DNA from: SHZI01 sp031395645
GTDB taxonomy: Bacteria; Pseudomonadota; Gammaproteobacteria; Steroidobacterales; GCA-2729495
Direction: 5' to 3'
Length of the DNA stretch: 64,000 bases
Assembly (NCBI GenBank): GCA_031395645.1
Contig: JANNJM010000036.1
Span: 11,538-75,537 of the forward strand
Shown here in pieces: positions 53,602 to 62,842 of this stretch (positions within the stretch are counted from its first letter, which is position 1; each line of letters opens with the position of its first letter). The notes under the pieces were generated by a model. It was not told where the DNA came from and ran no database searches. It saw nothing but the letters and a program-made list of their open reading frames with translations. A program made the translations under genes and the position numbers.

Positions 53602-55488
53602 TCAGATCTCGGCGAGATTGCCGTTGGCCTCAAGCCACGTGCGGCGATCCCCCGAGCGCTTTTTTGCCAGGAGCATGTCGAGTAGCTGTTCCGTGTTGTC
53701 ACTTGGATCAATGGTCAGCTGCACCAGCCGGCGGGAGTCCGGCAGCATCGTCGTTTCACGGAGTTGCAGCGGGTTCATCTCGCCAAGACCCTTGAAGCGC
53801 GTTACGGACGGCTTTGCACGGATTCCTTCGGCCGCAAGGCGGTCAAGGACACCCTGGCGTTCCGCCTCGTCCAGCGCGTAGTAGACGTCTTTGCCGACAT
53901 CGATCCGGAACAACGGCGGCATCGCAGCGTAGACGTGACCGGACCGCACGAGCTGCGGAAAGTGGCGGACGAACAGCGCGCAGATCAGCGTCGCGATATG
54001 CAGACCGTCAGAGTCAGCGTCAGCAAGAATACAGATCTTGTGGTATCGCAGGCCGCTCAGGTCGGCACTGCCCGGCTCGGCGCCCACGGCGAGACTGATG
54101 TTGCTGATCTCCTGGGATGCCAGCAACTGGTCCTGATCCACTTCCCAGGTATTCAGGATCTTGCCCCGGAGGGGCAGCACCGCCTGGTACTCGCGGTCCC
54201 GGGCCTGCTTGGCTGAACCGCCAGCCGAATCCCCCTCGACCAGAAAGATCTCGCAGCGCTCCGGATCGGTGCTGGTGCAGTCTGTCAGCTTGCCCGGCAA
54301 CACAGGGCCACTCGTGATCCGCTTGCGCACCACGATCCTGGCGGCCTTCGAGCGCCGCTGGGAGGCCAGGATGGCGCGCTCGGCAATCTGGTCGCCCTCC
54401 TCGGTGTGCTGGTTGAGCCACAGCGAGAATGAGTCCTTCACGACACCGCCGACGAAGGCGGCGCACTCGCGTGAGCTGAGTCGCTCCTTCGTCTGGCCGG
54501 AAAACTGGGGCTCCTGCATCTTGACGGAGAGGACGTAGTGCAAGCCGTCCCACACGTCATCCGGCGCCAGCTTGACTCCCCGCGGCAGCAGGTTGCGGAA
54601 CTCGCAGTAGTCGCGCAGCGCGTCGGTCAGGCCCGTTCGCAGGCCGCCCACGTGGGTGCCGCCCTGGGCCGTTGGTATCAGGTTGACATAGGACTCGTTG
54701 ATGGCCGGAGCGTCGGTATCGGCCCAGGTTATGGCCCACTCGACCTCCTCCCGCTCGCCTTTGAGACTGGCCGAGTAGGGTGGGCCTGGAAGCATTTCGG
54801 CGTCGGGGAGACTCTCGGCGAGGTATTGCCCGAGTCCGCCCTCGTACAGCCATTCGTAGCTTTGCTCCGGCTTCTCGACTTCGAAGCGGATACGCAGGCC
54901 GGGACAGAGCACTGCCTTTGCACGCAGGACGTGGGTGAGATCGCTCACCGAGAACTTGTCGGAATCGAAGAACTTCGGGTCCGGCCAGAAGCGCAGCGTG
55001 GTGCCCGTATTGGCCTTGCCCACCGTGCCGACCTGTTCCAGCTTGCCAACCCGCTCCCCGTTGCGGAAGCTCATGTTGTACTCGTGGCCGTCGCGCCGAA
55101 TCCAGACCTCAAGATTCTTCGACAGGGCATTGACGACTGACACGCCGACGCCGTGCAGGCCGCCGGAGTACTGGTAATTGTTGTTGGAAAACTTGCCGCC
55201 CGCGTGCAGGCGGGTGAGGATCAGTTCCACCCCGGGAATCTTTTCGGTGGGGTGCTTGTCCACCGGCATGCCACGACCGTCGTCGACCACCTCCACCGAG
55301 CCATCGGCGTAGAGCTTTACGTCGATGCGCTTGCAGTGCCCGGCCAGGGCTTCGTCGACGCTGTTATCGATCACCTCGTGGGCCAGGTGATTGGGCCGAG
55401 TGGTGTCGGTATACATCCCGGGGCGGCGGCGCACGGGATCCAGGCCGCTTAAGACCTCAATGTCAGCAGCTTCGTAGCGGGTAGCCAT
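53602..55488 (-). CDS. parE: DNA topoisomerase IV subunit B
   Basis: 628 aa. The ATPase subunit: GHKL motif VIDNSVDEALAGHC, DDGRGMPVDKHP, and the glycine loop GLHGVGVSVVNALS. The TOPRIM domain has FLVEGDSAGGSAKQ and ILADADSDGLHIATL. ParE length is shorter than GyrB (no 160-residue insert). It forms a two-gene operon with parC. Confidence 0.97.
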   Translation of the reverse strand: MATRYEAADIEVLSGLDPVRRRPGMYTDTTRPNHLAHEVIDNSVDEALAGHCKRIDVKLYADGSVEVVDDGRGMPVDKHPTEKIPGVELILTRLHAGGKFSNNNYQYSGGLHGVGVSVVNALSKNLEVWIRRDGHEYNMSFRNGERVGKLEQVGTVGKANTGTTLRFWPDPKFFDSDKFSVSDLTHVLRAKAVLCPGLRIRFEVEKPEQSYEWLYEGGLGQYLAESLPDAEMLPGPPYSASLKGEREEVEWAITWADTDAPAINESYVNLIPTAQGGTHVGGLRTGLTDALRDYCEFRNLLPRGVKLAPDDVWDGLHYVLSVKMQEPQFSGQTKERLSSRECAAFVGGVVKDSFSLWLNQHTEEGDQIAERAILASQRRSKAARIVVRKRITSGPVLPGKLTDCTSTDPERCEIFLVEGDSAGGSAKQARDREYQAVLPLRGKILNTWEVDQDQLLASQEISNISLAVGAEPGSADLSGLRYHKICILADADSDGLHIATLICALFVRHFPQLVRSGHVYAAMPPLFRIDVGKDVYYALDEAERQGVLDRLAAEGIRAKPSVTRFKGLGEMNPLQLRETTMLPDSRRLVQLTIDPSDNTEQLLDMLLAKKRSGDRRTWLEANGNLAEI

Positions 55489-55584
55489 CAGAATTCAGGG
55501 ACGATGCACAACAACCGGCCGAATCTTAGAGTACCCGCCGGATTAAGCAAGAATATTGGCGACGCGGGCTGACTGTTCGGGCAG

Positions 55585-56169
55585 TCAGGCCAGATCGGCG
55601 ATCAGGGATTCGCAGAGGATGCCCGGAAGCGCAGGTACCGACACCGACAGTTCCGGGTGGTCGATGCCGGCTGATATGCCAGCACCGCCACGCAGGGCCT
55701 GCACAGCGGCCGGTGGCAATTCAAAGCGGAGGAAGTGCACCGCCGAGGTCTTGGCGTCATTCGCGCGCGCCATGTCCTCGTCGGCAATGCCCAGGATCAG
55801 CGGCTGCTCACCGATCCGGACCCAGATCCGGTCCTCGATGCCGCGCAACCGGCCCAGTGCGATCCGGCGCTCGCCTTCGTCGGGGTACTCGATCAGCAAC
55901 GTCGCCTTCCAGTTGCTGCCATCAGGAATCAGGGGGTTATACGCCGCTAGTTCGGAGCGAATATCATCCGTCTCGAAGATCCGCTCGGCCCGCAGCATTT
56001 CCTGCACCTGGTAATGCATGGTCAGACGGTCTTCGAAGGACAGGGATACGTGTTCACCGAGCGCCAGGCGACGGTGAGCCTTGTGCTCGATAACGCGCTC
56101 GCGAAACTCAGGGCGCAACTTCGCGTAGGTCTCGAGGGGGTAGAGATCATCCAGGGTCAGTTTATTCAT
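55585..56169 (-). CDS. DUF3501 family protein
   Basis: 194 aa from the ATG at 56169. It opens with KLTLDDLYPLETYAKLRPEFR, the family signature, and contains LSFEDRLTMHYQVQEMLRAERIF. No enzyme motif or membrane segment is recognised. It is always the neighbour of rubrerythrin and an HdrD/GlpC-like Fe-S protein in this type of cluster, so a role in peroxide or redox protection is inferred from context. It follows the Fe-S gene by 19 bases. Confidence 0.85.
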   Translation of the reverse strand: MNKLTLDDLYPLETYAKLRPEFRERVIEHKAHRRLALGEHVSLSFEDRLTMHYQVQEMLRAERIFETDDIRSELAAYNPLIPDGSNWKATLLIEYPDEGERRIALGRLRGIEDRIWVRIGEQPLILGIADEDMARANDAKTSAVHFLRFELPPAAVQALRGGAGISAGIDHPELSVSVPALPGILCESLIADLA

Positions 56170-56188
56170 GGCGTCGGTCGTGCCGTGC

Positions 56189-57517
56189 TCAGATGCCGTA
56201 AGCCAGTCGGAGAAGTTCGATGGGGTGGGGATGGTCGCCGCGCCTGGCAAGGCCCGCTACCTGCGCACCTGCCATGGGGCAGTCACTGCAGAAATGGTCC
56301 GCGCCACTGGCCACGACCTGCTCCGCTACCGGCATTGCGATGTTCACCGAAGCCGCCCGGAACTCGGTCTTGACGCCATAGGTACCATCGTGTCCCGAGC
56401 AGCGCTCAATAGGCTCGACGGTAGTGCCGGGCACCAGCTGCAGGATATCGCGCGTCTTGAGGCCGATATTCTGGACGCGCAGGTGGCACGGCACGTGGTA
56501 GGAGATCTTACCCAGCGACGTCGCGAAATCAGTGCGTAGCCTGCCGCCCTTGTGGCGCAGGTGCAGATAGTTAAAGGGATCGAAGAAGGCGCGGCCTACA
56601 GCCTGCACCTCGGCATCCTCCGGGAACATCAGTGGGAGTTCCTGCTTGAACATGAGCACGCAGGACGGCACCGGCGCGATAATGTCCCAGCCCTCTGCCA
56701 CCCACTTCGCGAGCTCGGGCACGTTGACGTCCTTCGCCCGGGCAACCGATTCCAGGTCGCCGAGCTCGAGCTTGGGCATGCCACAGCACTGTTCATTACC
56801 CGCCAGCTGCACCGTGATGCCATTGTGGCGGAACACGGCCGCGAGGTCCTCCACCATCGCCGGCAGATTCCGGTTGCCATAGCAGGTGGTGTAAAGGACG
56901 ACCTTGCCACTGGTGCCGTTCACGGCTTCGAACGGCAAAGCGGGCACCGTCTGGCGACTGAGCCGCTCTCTCGCTGTGTTGCTCTCGTAGCGGGGTAACG
57001 GTGCGTCCCTCGAAACGCCAAGGGTCAACTCCAGCAATAGTCGCCCAGCCTGGTTGCCGTTGACGGCGTTCACAATCTCCGCCACCACGGGAATGCCGGC
57101 AATGCTCCCGACCTGGTCTGTCGCGGACAGGATCCGGTTGCGCAGCGAGGCGCCCTCCTCCCTGAACCGCACGGCCTTCGCGCGGAGCATCAGGTGAGGA
57201 AAATCCACATTGAAGGGATGGGGTGGCACGTACGGGCACTTCGACATGTAGCACATGTCGCAGAGGTAGCACTGATCAACGACCTTGGCGAACACGGCCT
57301 TTGGGACGCCGTCGACTTCGCCGGTGGCTGACCCATCCACCGCGTCGAACAGCGTGGGAAAGGCGTTGCAGAGGCTGAAGCAGCGGCGACAGCCGTGGCA
57401 GATGTCGAAAACGCGCTCCAGCTCCTTCTCGAGCGATTCCCGGTTGAAGAAGTCGGGCGACTGCCAGTCGAGTGGATGACGCGTGGGCGCGTCGAGATTG
57501 CCTTCTCGGGTGGCCAT
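56189..57517 (-). CDS. HdrD/GlpC-like iron-sulfur oxidoreductase
   Basis: 442 aa. Two 4Fe-4S ferredoxin sites lie near the N-terminus: Cys40/43/46/50 (CHGCRRCFSLC) and Cys83/86/89/94 (CYLCDMCYMSKC). Two CCG-type domains follow (EQCCGMPKLELGD near 243, and ERCSGHDGTYG plus CSDCPMAGAQ at the end). The pattern is that of heterodisulfide reductase subunits and anaerobic glycerol-3-phosphate dehydrogenase C. No FAD domain is fused. It probably passes electrons to rubrerythrin or another partner; this is inference. Genes flank it tightly. Confidence 0.85.
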   Translation of the reverse strand: MATREGNLDAPTRHPLDWQSPDFFNRESLEKELERVFDICHGCRRCFSLCNAFPTLFDAVDGSATGEVDGVPKAVFAKVVDQCYLCDMCYMSKCPYVPPHPFNVDFPHLMLRAKAVRFREEGASLRNRILSATDQVGSIAGIPVVAEIVNAVNGNQAGRLLLELTLGVSRDAPLPRYESNTARERLSRQTVPALPFEAVNGTSGKVVLYTTCYGNRNLPAMVEDLAAVFRHNGITVQLAGNEQCCGMPKLELGDLESVARAKDVNVPELAKWVAEGWDIIAPVPSCVLMFKQELPLMFPEDAEVQAVGRAFFDPFNYLHLRHKGGRLRTDFATSLGKISYHVPCHLRVQNIGLKTRDILQLVPGTTVEPIERCSGHDGTYGVKTEFRAASVNIAMPVAEQVVASGADHFCSDCPMAGAQVAGLARRGDHPHPIELLRLAYGI

Positions 57518-57583
57518 GGGATCCCTTAAGAAATGCCGGCCGGCCGTCCACGGGGGACCACCGGCCGGCCTTCCATCACAGGC

Positions 57584-58009
<426 letters not shown>

Positions 58010-58023
58010 TTCTCCTGATGGTG

Positions 58024-58040
58024 TTTAGACCTGGTCTAAA
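58024..58040. promoter_or_regulatory. perfect 17-bp palindrome over the rubrerythrin start site
   Basis: TTTAGACC-T-GGTCTAAA, both arms exact. It covers the end of the -10 and the expected transcription start of the rubrerythrin operon, the position of a repressor operator. The arms resemble no consensus that can be named with certainty here. Confidence 0.75.
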
Positions 58041-58068
58041 TATAGGAAGCGCGCGCGTATTCTGTCAA
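58039..58068 (-). promoter_or_regulatory. promoter of the rubrerythrin operon
   Basis: Perfect -35 TTGACA (58063-58068), 18-base spacer, -10 TATATT (58039-58044) on the minus strand. Transcription would begin near 58033, within the palindrome at 58024-58040. Confidence 0.75.
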
Positions 58069-58079
58069 CCTCCTCGGTT

Positions 58080-58340
58080 ATGAACACACCCCGCCGCAAA
58101 CCGCCCGCCAAGCCCGTCGACCTGGAAAAGAGCCTGGCCGAACTGGAAACCATTGTCGAACAACTGGAATCCGGTGAACTCCCGCTGGAAAAGTCACTAA
58201 AAGAGTTCGAACGGGGGGTGCGGCTTAGCCGCGAATGCCAGGGCGCACTTAAGGATGCAGAGCAGCGCGTCCAGATGCTGATGGGCGACGAACTCAAGGA
58301 CTTCGCGACAGAAGACCCGGAAGGCGACGATCTGCGCTGA
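58080..58340 (+). CDS. xseB: exodeoxyribonuclease VII small subunit
   Basis: 86 aa, normal size. DLEKSLAELETIVEQLESGELPLEKSLKEFE is the XseB helix pair (quoted in part). It joins XseA to degrade single-stranded DNA. Unlike in many Gammaproteobacteria, no ispA/dxs follows; its end overlaps the converging membrane-protein gene by 47 bases. The ribosome binding site is weak. Confidence 0.94.
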   Translation: MNTPRRKPPAKPVDLEKSLAELETIVEQLESGELPLEKSLKEFERGVRLSRECQGALKDAEQRVQMLMGDELKDFATEDPEGDDLR

Positions 58341-59082
58341 CCCGTGCCTGGTTCTCTCCAATACCCAGAAAGATTTCCCGGAAGCTCACGTACGCCAGCG
58401 CCCCGAGAAAGCAGTACAGCAAGGGCACAAGGGGCGGCAGCAACAGGACGGCGATAACCGGCAGCATGATGAAAAGCAGTCCCACTCCGAGCATCGGGAC
58501 GAGATTTTTCATCTGGGCTGCGGCGCCGGCCTGGTAGGCCGCACGGAATGGCAGGCCTAGCAGGGTTGCACAGGGGAACTGGAGGAATGACGTGAGTCCC
58601 GGAATATTCAGACCGAAGAACAACAGGCCGAGCGCGTAGGCAGGATAGACAAACATCTGCCGGAGAGCGACGAACCAGTTCTCCGATAGCGCAGTCACGA
58701 TGTTTCTCTCGGAATAGAGAACGTTCCACCAGGACAAACCGGGCCGCGCAAGGAGAAGACTCCAGATCAGCGCACCCGCCAGCGCGATGATGCCGGAGAA
58801 AGCCAGCACGCTACGACCGTTGTCACGCAACGTCGCCAGCACGTCCGTTATGGACACGTCATCGGCCTGATCCAGACGGGCAGCGACGAGGATACTGCCG
58901 AAGAAGCCCATGAGTGCCAGCATGCCGCTGACCAGCGGGAGGCGCTGCCCCGCAAAGATCACGAGGCACAGCAGGAGGACGAACCCCAACCAGACGCTGC
59001 CGCCACGGACGATCAGGCGCAGTGCCTGGCGACTCCAGCGGATCAGGGCTCCAGGCGGCGCCTCGCGAGGCTCAATGAGCAT
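58294..59082 (-). CDS. multi-pass membrane protein (BPSS1780-like)
   Basis: 262 aa with about five to six hydrophobic segments (for example residues 30-50, 60-78, 105-125, 150-170 and 195-230). The beginning (PGALIRWSRQALRLIVRGGSVWLGF) and the HxDQADDVS-like segment resemble BPSS1780-type membrane proteins. No catalytic motif is visible and function is unknown. The ATG at 59082 lies 43 bases from the kinase stop. Overlap with xseB is convergent. Confidence 0.65.
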   Translation of the reverse strand: MLIEPREAPPGALIRWSRQALRLIVRGGSVWLGFVLLLCLVIFAGQRLPLVSGMLALMGFFGSILVAARLDQADDVSITDVLATLRDNGRSVLAFSGIIALAGALIWSLLLARPGLSWWNVLYSERNIVTALSENWFVALRQMFVYPAYALGLLFFGLNIPGLTSFLQFPCATLLGLPFRAAYQAGAAAQMKNLVPMLGVGLLFIMLPVIAVLLLPPLVPLLYCFLGALAYVSFREIFLGIGENQARVSADRRLPGLLSRSP

Positions 59083-59125
59083 CGCGTCACGCTACCACCC
59101 CGCCTGCCACGACTGAAACACCGGG

Positions 59126-60433
59126 TTACTCAGGCGGCGAACTGGCGCCCTGAAGGCGGCGAATGAGTGTCCGCAGGAAAACCTTGTTGAACCGCAGCTG
59201 GCACTCCGTGGACACCTGCTCCAGCATGGTCGAGCTGACTGACAGTACCGTCACCGCGTCCTGGGCCCGAAATCCGGCGGTGCTCCGGGCGCCAGACACA
59301 TAGCCGGCCTCGCCGAAACAATCGCCCTCGAGCAGGGCCCCGAGGGCCTTGCCATTGCTTTCCACGGCCACACTACCGGTCACAATGACGTAGAAGCGGT
59401 CGTCCGCCGTGCCTTCCCGCACGATTTCGTCAGCGGCCGAATACTCCCGCCACTCGCTGGCACGCAGTAACTCCCGGATCTCGGATTGGGAAAAGTCGTG
59501 AAAAAAGGACAGGCGGCGCAGGATGTCGAAGTGCTCCTGCCGGTCGATGCCGTCCCACTGGCCCTTTAGCTGGTGGTAGACCCGGGTCAGCCGCGTACCG
59601 AAATCCGTGCCGTTGGCAAAGCGGTTGGTCGGATCCTTCTGCAGGGCAATTGCAACGATTTCCTCCAGTTCCTCCGGCGCCCCCAGTCGCAACGTGTGGA
59701 TCGGTGGTGGCGTCGCGTAGACGATTTGATTGAGTAGCTTCGACAGGGAGCTCGCCCGGAACGGCCGGAAGCCGGTCAGGAGTTCGTACATCACGGCGCC
59801 CAGTGAATACAGGTCAGACGCGGGCGTTAGATCGTTGCCCTGCACCTGCTCCGGTGACATGTAGCTCGGGGAACCAGCGATGCCCTCGATTTTCGAGATA
59901 TCCGAATCCCGTAATATTGCAATGCCGAAATCGATGATGCGCACATCGTTATCGTTAGTCAGCATGATGTTGCTCGGCTTGATATCCCGGTGGATGACGC
60001 CCCGCTTGTGGGCGTAGTGCAGCGCCTTGGCGCATTTGTAGATGATCTTCACCACGTCCTCGACGTGCAGAAGATTGTCGGGGCGACAGTAGGCTTCAAG
60101 CGTACGGGCCCGTTGCACATGCTCCATCACAACGTAGTATTTCCCATCCTCCTCCCCCGCATCGAGGATCGGGAGGATGTTCGGATGCTGGAGCATGCCG
60201 ACCATGTGGGCTTCGTTGAAGAACATTTTCCGGGCAATCTTGGCCCGCGAGGCATCATCTTCGTTGGCGGTGCTGTAGACCTTGATCGCCACGTCGCGCC
60301 GGAAGTACGGATCGTGGGAAAGGTAGACGGTGCCGGTGGTGCCGCGGCCCACTTCATTGATGATCAGGTATTTCCCGATCTTCTTCAGCACCGCAGCGAC
60401 GGAGCCGGCGCTCGGTGTCGAATGCTGAACCAT
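59126..60433 (-). CDS. serine/threonine protein kinase with C-terminal cyclic-nucleotide-type sensor domain
   Basis: 435 aa. The kinase domain (about residues 20-280) has VGRGTTGTVYLSHD, the VAIK lysine, HRDIKPSNIML, IDFGIAI and SPSYMSPEQ, all expected for activity. The C-terminal part (about 305-420) has the CAP/cNMP fold with EGDCFGEAGYVSG and VIVTGSVAVES; the FGE loop resembles the phosphate-binding cassette, but the following Arg pair is poorly matched. No membrane segment. It may integrate a small-molecule signal. It lies between pgpA and the membrane-protein gene. Confidence 0.9.
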   Translation of the reverse strand: MVQHSTPSAGSVAAVLKKIGKYLIINEVGRGTTGTVYLSHDPYFRRDVAIKVYSTANEDDASRAKIARKMFFNEAHMVGMLQHPNILPILDAGEEDGKYYVVMEHVQRARTLEAYCRPDNLLHVEDVVKIIYKCAKALHYAHKRGVIHRDIKPSNIMLTNDNDVRIIDFGIAILRDSDISKIEGIAGSPSYMSPEQVQGNDLTPASDLYSLGAVMYELLTGFRPFRASSLSKLLNQIVYATPPPIHTLRLGAPEELEEIVAIALQKDPTNRFANGTDFGTRLTRVYHQLKGQWDGIDRQEHFDILRRLSFFHDFSQSEIRELLRASEWREYSAADEIVREGTADDRFYVIVTGSVAVESNGKALGALLEGDCFGEAGYVSGARSTAGFRAQDAVTVLSVSSTMLEQVSTECQLRFNKVFLRTLIRRLQGASSPPE

Positions 60434-60451
60434 GCGGGAAACCTGACCGGG

Positions 60452-60949
60452 CTAAAACAGCGGCAGCAGCAGCGCTCCCCTGACGACCAATGCCGCATAA
60501 ACAGCCGCCAGAATATCATCGAGCATAATGCCCAGCCCGCCGCGCAGTCTGTGATCAGCCTCCCGAATCGGCCAGGGTTTCGCCACGTCAAAGAAGCGAA
60601 ACAGCAGGAACGCCGCCAGCGTCCAGCCCGGTGTTCGCGGCGTGACGCACAGCACGAGCAGCATCGCGACGATTTCGTCAAACACGATGCCACCGTGATC
60701 ATGCACGCCCAGCCGGCGCGCACTTGTGCCGCAGATCACGCATCCAAATGCGAAGGCAACCGCGAGTGCAATTGACTGCATGCCCAAGGGCAGCGGGGGC
60801 AGCAGCCAGAAAATCCCGACGGCGAGCAGCGAGCCCCAGGTGCCAGGAGCAACGGGCAGCAGTCCCGAACCCAGTCCGAAGGCCAGCCAGTGCACCGGAT
60901 CACGAAGCACCTGGCGCGCCAGGTCCGGAGGCGAGGACTTGCGGGTCAT
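60452..60949 (-). CDS. pgpA: phosphatidylglycerophosphatase A
   Basis: 165 aa from the ATG at 60949, which shares one base with the thiL stop (TGATG). It dephosphorylates phosphatidylglycerol phosphate at the inner membrane. Signatures: SGLLPVAPGTWGSLLAVG, HDHGGIVFDEIVAM and the C-terminal GGLGIMLDDILAAVYAAL. Three to four hydrophobic segments fit the family. Confidence 0.94.
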   Translation of the reverse strand: MTRKSSPPDLARQVLRDPVHWLAFGLGSGLLPVAPGTWGSLLAVGIFWLLPPLPLGMQSIALAVAFAFGCVICGTSARRLGVHDHGGIVFDEIVAMLLVLCVTPRTPGWTLAAFLLFRFFDVAKPWPIREADHRLRGGLGIMLDDILAAVYAALVVRGALLLPLF

Positions 60950-61908
60950 CAGAAGTGCCGGAACGTGGTATCCGGAACGGCCAGCGGCTGACCCTGCCGG
61001 CGCCAGTGACTTCCTGAGCCCGGTACTACGGTACCGATACGTGTGACCGGGACCTGCCAGTCCGCCGTCAGATCCCGCAGATGAGTGGCATGCGACGTCG
61101 GGAGCGTGAAGCACAATTCGTAGTCGTCGCCACCGGTGAGGGCGCATTCAACGGCCTGGGCGGCGCGGAGGCTGCGCAACTCCGGACTCAGTGGCAACCT
61201 ATCGGCGTCCAGCTCGGCACCCACACCGCTGGCAACGAGCAACTTGCCCAGATCGTCGTCGAGGCCATCGGAGATGTCGAGCATGGCGGACGCAATGCCG
61301 GCCAGCAGCCGGCCTTCCCGCACCCGCGGTTCCGGATAGAGAAAGCGCTCACGCAACGTCGTTGCTGCACCCCCCTCCGTGGCCTCTGCCAGCAGCAGGC
61401 GACCGGCCACCGCGTCACCCGGATGCCCGGTCACCCAGACTCCGTCACCGGGCCGTGCGCCACTGCGCCGGACGGCGCCGTCTGGCCGGACCCGGCCGAC
61501 GATGGTCACCGTGGCACCCAGCGGCCCGCGCACGGTATCGCCTCCGACCAGCGCCACGCCATACCGGTCAGCGAGAGCGAACAAGCCGTGCGCAAATTCG
61601 CGGACCCAGGCCGGATCTCCCCTGGGAAGTGACAGTGCCAGAGTGCACCAGAGCGGTTCTGCGGCCATCGCCGCGAAGTCGCTCAGGTTAACGGCCAGGC
61701 AGCGATGGCCGATGGCAGCAGGGGCAATCCCGGCCGGAAAGTGGGTGCCTTCGACGATGCTGTCCATCGCAACCACGAGGTCGAAGCCCGGCTCCGGCCG
61801 CACGATGGCCCCGTCGTCGCCGACCCCCAGGACGACGCCGTGCCCCCCCGGCACGCGAGCGGCTCGCGGCCGGTCGAAAAAAGTACTGATCAGCGTCCGC
61901 TCGTCCAC
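60949..61908 (-). CDS. thiL: thiamine-monophosphate kinase
   Basis: 319 aa. It phosphorylates thiamine monophosphate to the active diphosphate. GVGDDGAIVRPEPG, VGGDTVRGPLGATVTIVG and SDGLDDDLGKLLVAS carry the metal and nucleotide residues of the PurM-like fold. The start is GTG at 61908. It lies 30 bases after nusB and overlaps pgpA by one base. Confidence 0.96.
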   Translation of the reverse strand: MDERTLISTFFDRPRAARVPGGHGVVLGVGDDGAIVRPEPGFDLVVAMDSIVEGTHFPAGIAPAAIGHRCLAVNLSDFAAMAAEPLWCTLALSLPRGDPAWVREFAHGLFALADRYGVALVGGDTVRGPLGATVTIVGRVRPDGAVRRSGARPGDGVWVTGHPGDAVAGRLLLAEATEGGAATTLRERFLYPEPRVREGRLLAGIASAMLDISDGLDDDLGKLLVASGVGAELDADRLPLSPELRSLRAAQAVECALTGGDDYELCFTLPTSHATHLRDLTADWQVPVTRIGTVVPGSGSHWRRQGQPLAVPDTTFRHF

Positions 61909-61938
61909 TGTCCCTCCGGCCTGGTCAGTCGTCGTGGT

Positions 61939-62355
61939 TCAGGCTGCGGGACGCAGCTTCGGCGCGACCTGGTCAAGCAGGGCATTGATGTAGCGGTGAC
62001 CGTCCGTTGCGCCGAACTCCCTGGCGAGCCGCACGGCTTCCGAAATTACCACTTTCACAGGGACCTCCGGATGGCTGCCGAGCTCGGCAATACCCAGCCA
62101 CAGGATACCGTGCTCCACGGGATCGAGCTGCGAGACCGGCCTGTCGGCGTCCGCCGCAATCATGGCATCGAGCGCCGCGGTGTCGGCCAGGATCTCGCCG
62201 AGCAGCTGCCCAAAGTAATCGACGTCGACTTTCTCAAAGTCTTTCTGCCCCGAGAACTGGGCCAGGAGTTCCTCACAGGTGTGGCCTGAAAGCTGGCGCT
62301 GGTAGAGAGCCTGCACGAGCAGGCGGCGCGACCCGTGCCGACCAGTGGCAGCCAT
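61939..62355 (-). CDS. nusB: transcription antitermination protein NusB
   Basis: 138 aa. An all-helical RNA-binding protein that with NusE recognises boxA and supports rRNA transcription. It shows GSRRLLVQALYQRQLSGH, the central DADRPVSQLDPVEHGILWLGIAEL and VVISEAVRLAREFGATDGHRYINALLD. Located 10 bases after ribH, in the common rib-nusB-thiL order. Confidence 0.95.
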   Translation of the reverse strand: MAATGRHGSRRLLVQALYQRQLSGHTCEELLAQFSGQKDFEKVDVDYFGQLLGEILADTAALDAMIAADADRPVSQLDPVEHGILWLGIAELGSHPEVPVKVVISEAVRLAREFGATDGHRYINALLDQVAPKLRPAA

Positions 62356-62365
62356 GGAGTGCTAC

Positions 62366-62833
62366 TCAGGCGTCCAGTTGACGCAGGAGGTTGACCATTT
62401 CCAGGGTGGCGAGCACGGCGTCGGCACCCTTGTTACCGGACTTGCCGCCGGCACGGTCCATCGCCTGGTCAACAGTGTCACAGGTGAGTACACCGAAGCC
62501 GATCGGAAGACCGTGCTCAAGGCTGACCCGATTCAGGCCCGCTGCGCATTCACCGCAGACGAAATCAAAGTGGGGAGTCTGGCCCCGGATCACAGCACCG
62601 AGGGCAGCGATACCATCGTAGCGGCGCAGCCTGGCAAGACGCTGGGCCGCCAGCGGCAGCTCAAAGGCTCCCGGCACCCGGACGACATGGATATCTGTCT
62701 CCCCGGCGCCATGCCGTTTTAGTGCGTCGACGGCGCCATCCACCAGATTACGAACGATGAGATCGTTGAAGCGGGCGGCCAGGATCACGATGCGCACATC
62801 GCGGGCGATTAGTTGTCCTTCGAAGATGCGCAT
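62366..62833 (-). CDS. ribH: 6,7-dimethyl-8-ribityllumazine synthase
   Basis: 155 aa. It condenses the ribitylamino-uracil with the butanone phosphate from RibB. RFNDLIVRNLVDGAVDALKRHG, the VRVPGAFELPLAAQRLA strand, GAVIRGQTPHFDFVCGE and GVLTCDTVDQAMDRAGGK-like parts cover all binding loops. It is 9 bases downstream of ribBX. Confidence 0.96.
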   Translation of the reverse strand: MRIFEGQLIARDVRIVILAARFNDLIVRNLVDGAVDALKRHGAGETDIHVVRVPGAFELPLAAQRLARLRRYDGIAALGAVIRGQTPHFDFVCGECAAGLNRVSLEHGLPIGFGVLTCDTVDQAMDRAGGKSGNKGADAVLATLEMVNLLRQLDA

Positions 62834-62842
62834 TTGCCGAGG

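Noticed and set aside
59126..59170. Fourth REP-like copy (GCGCCCTGAAGGCGGCG)
   Set aside because: Similar core but arms differ, flanking GTAGGAG is absent, and it is coding sequence of the kinase C-terminus.
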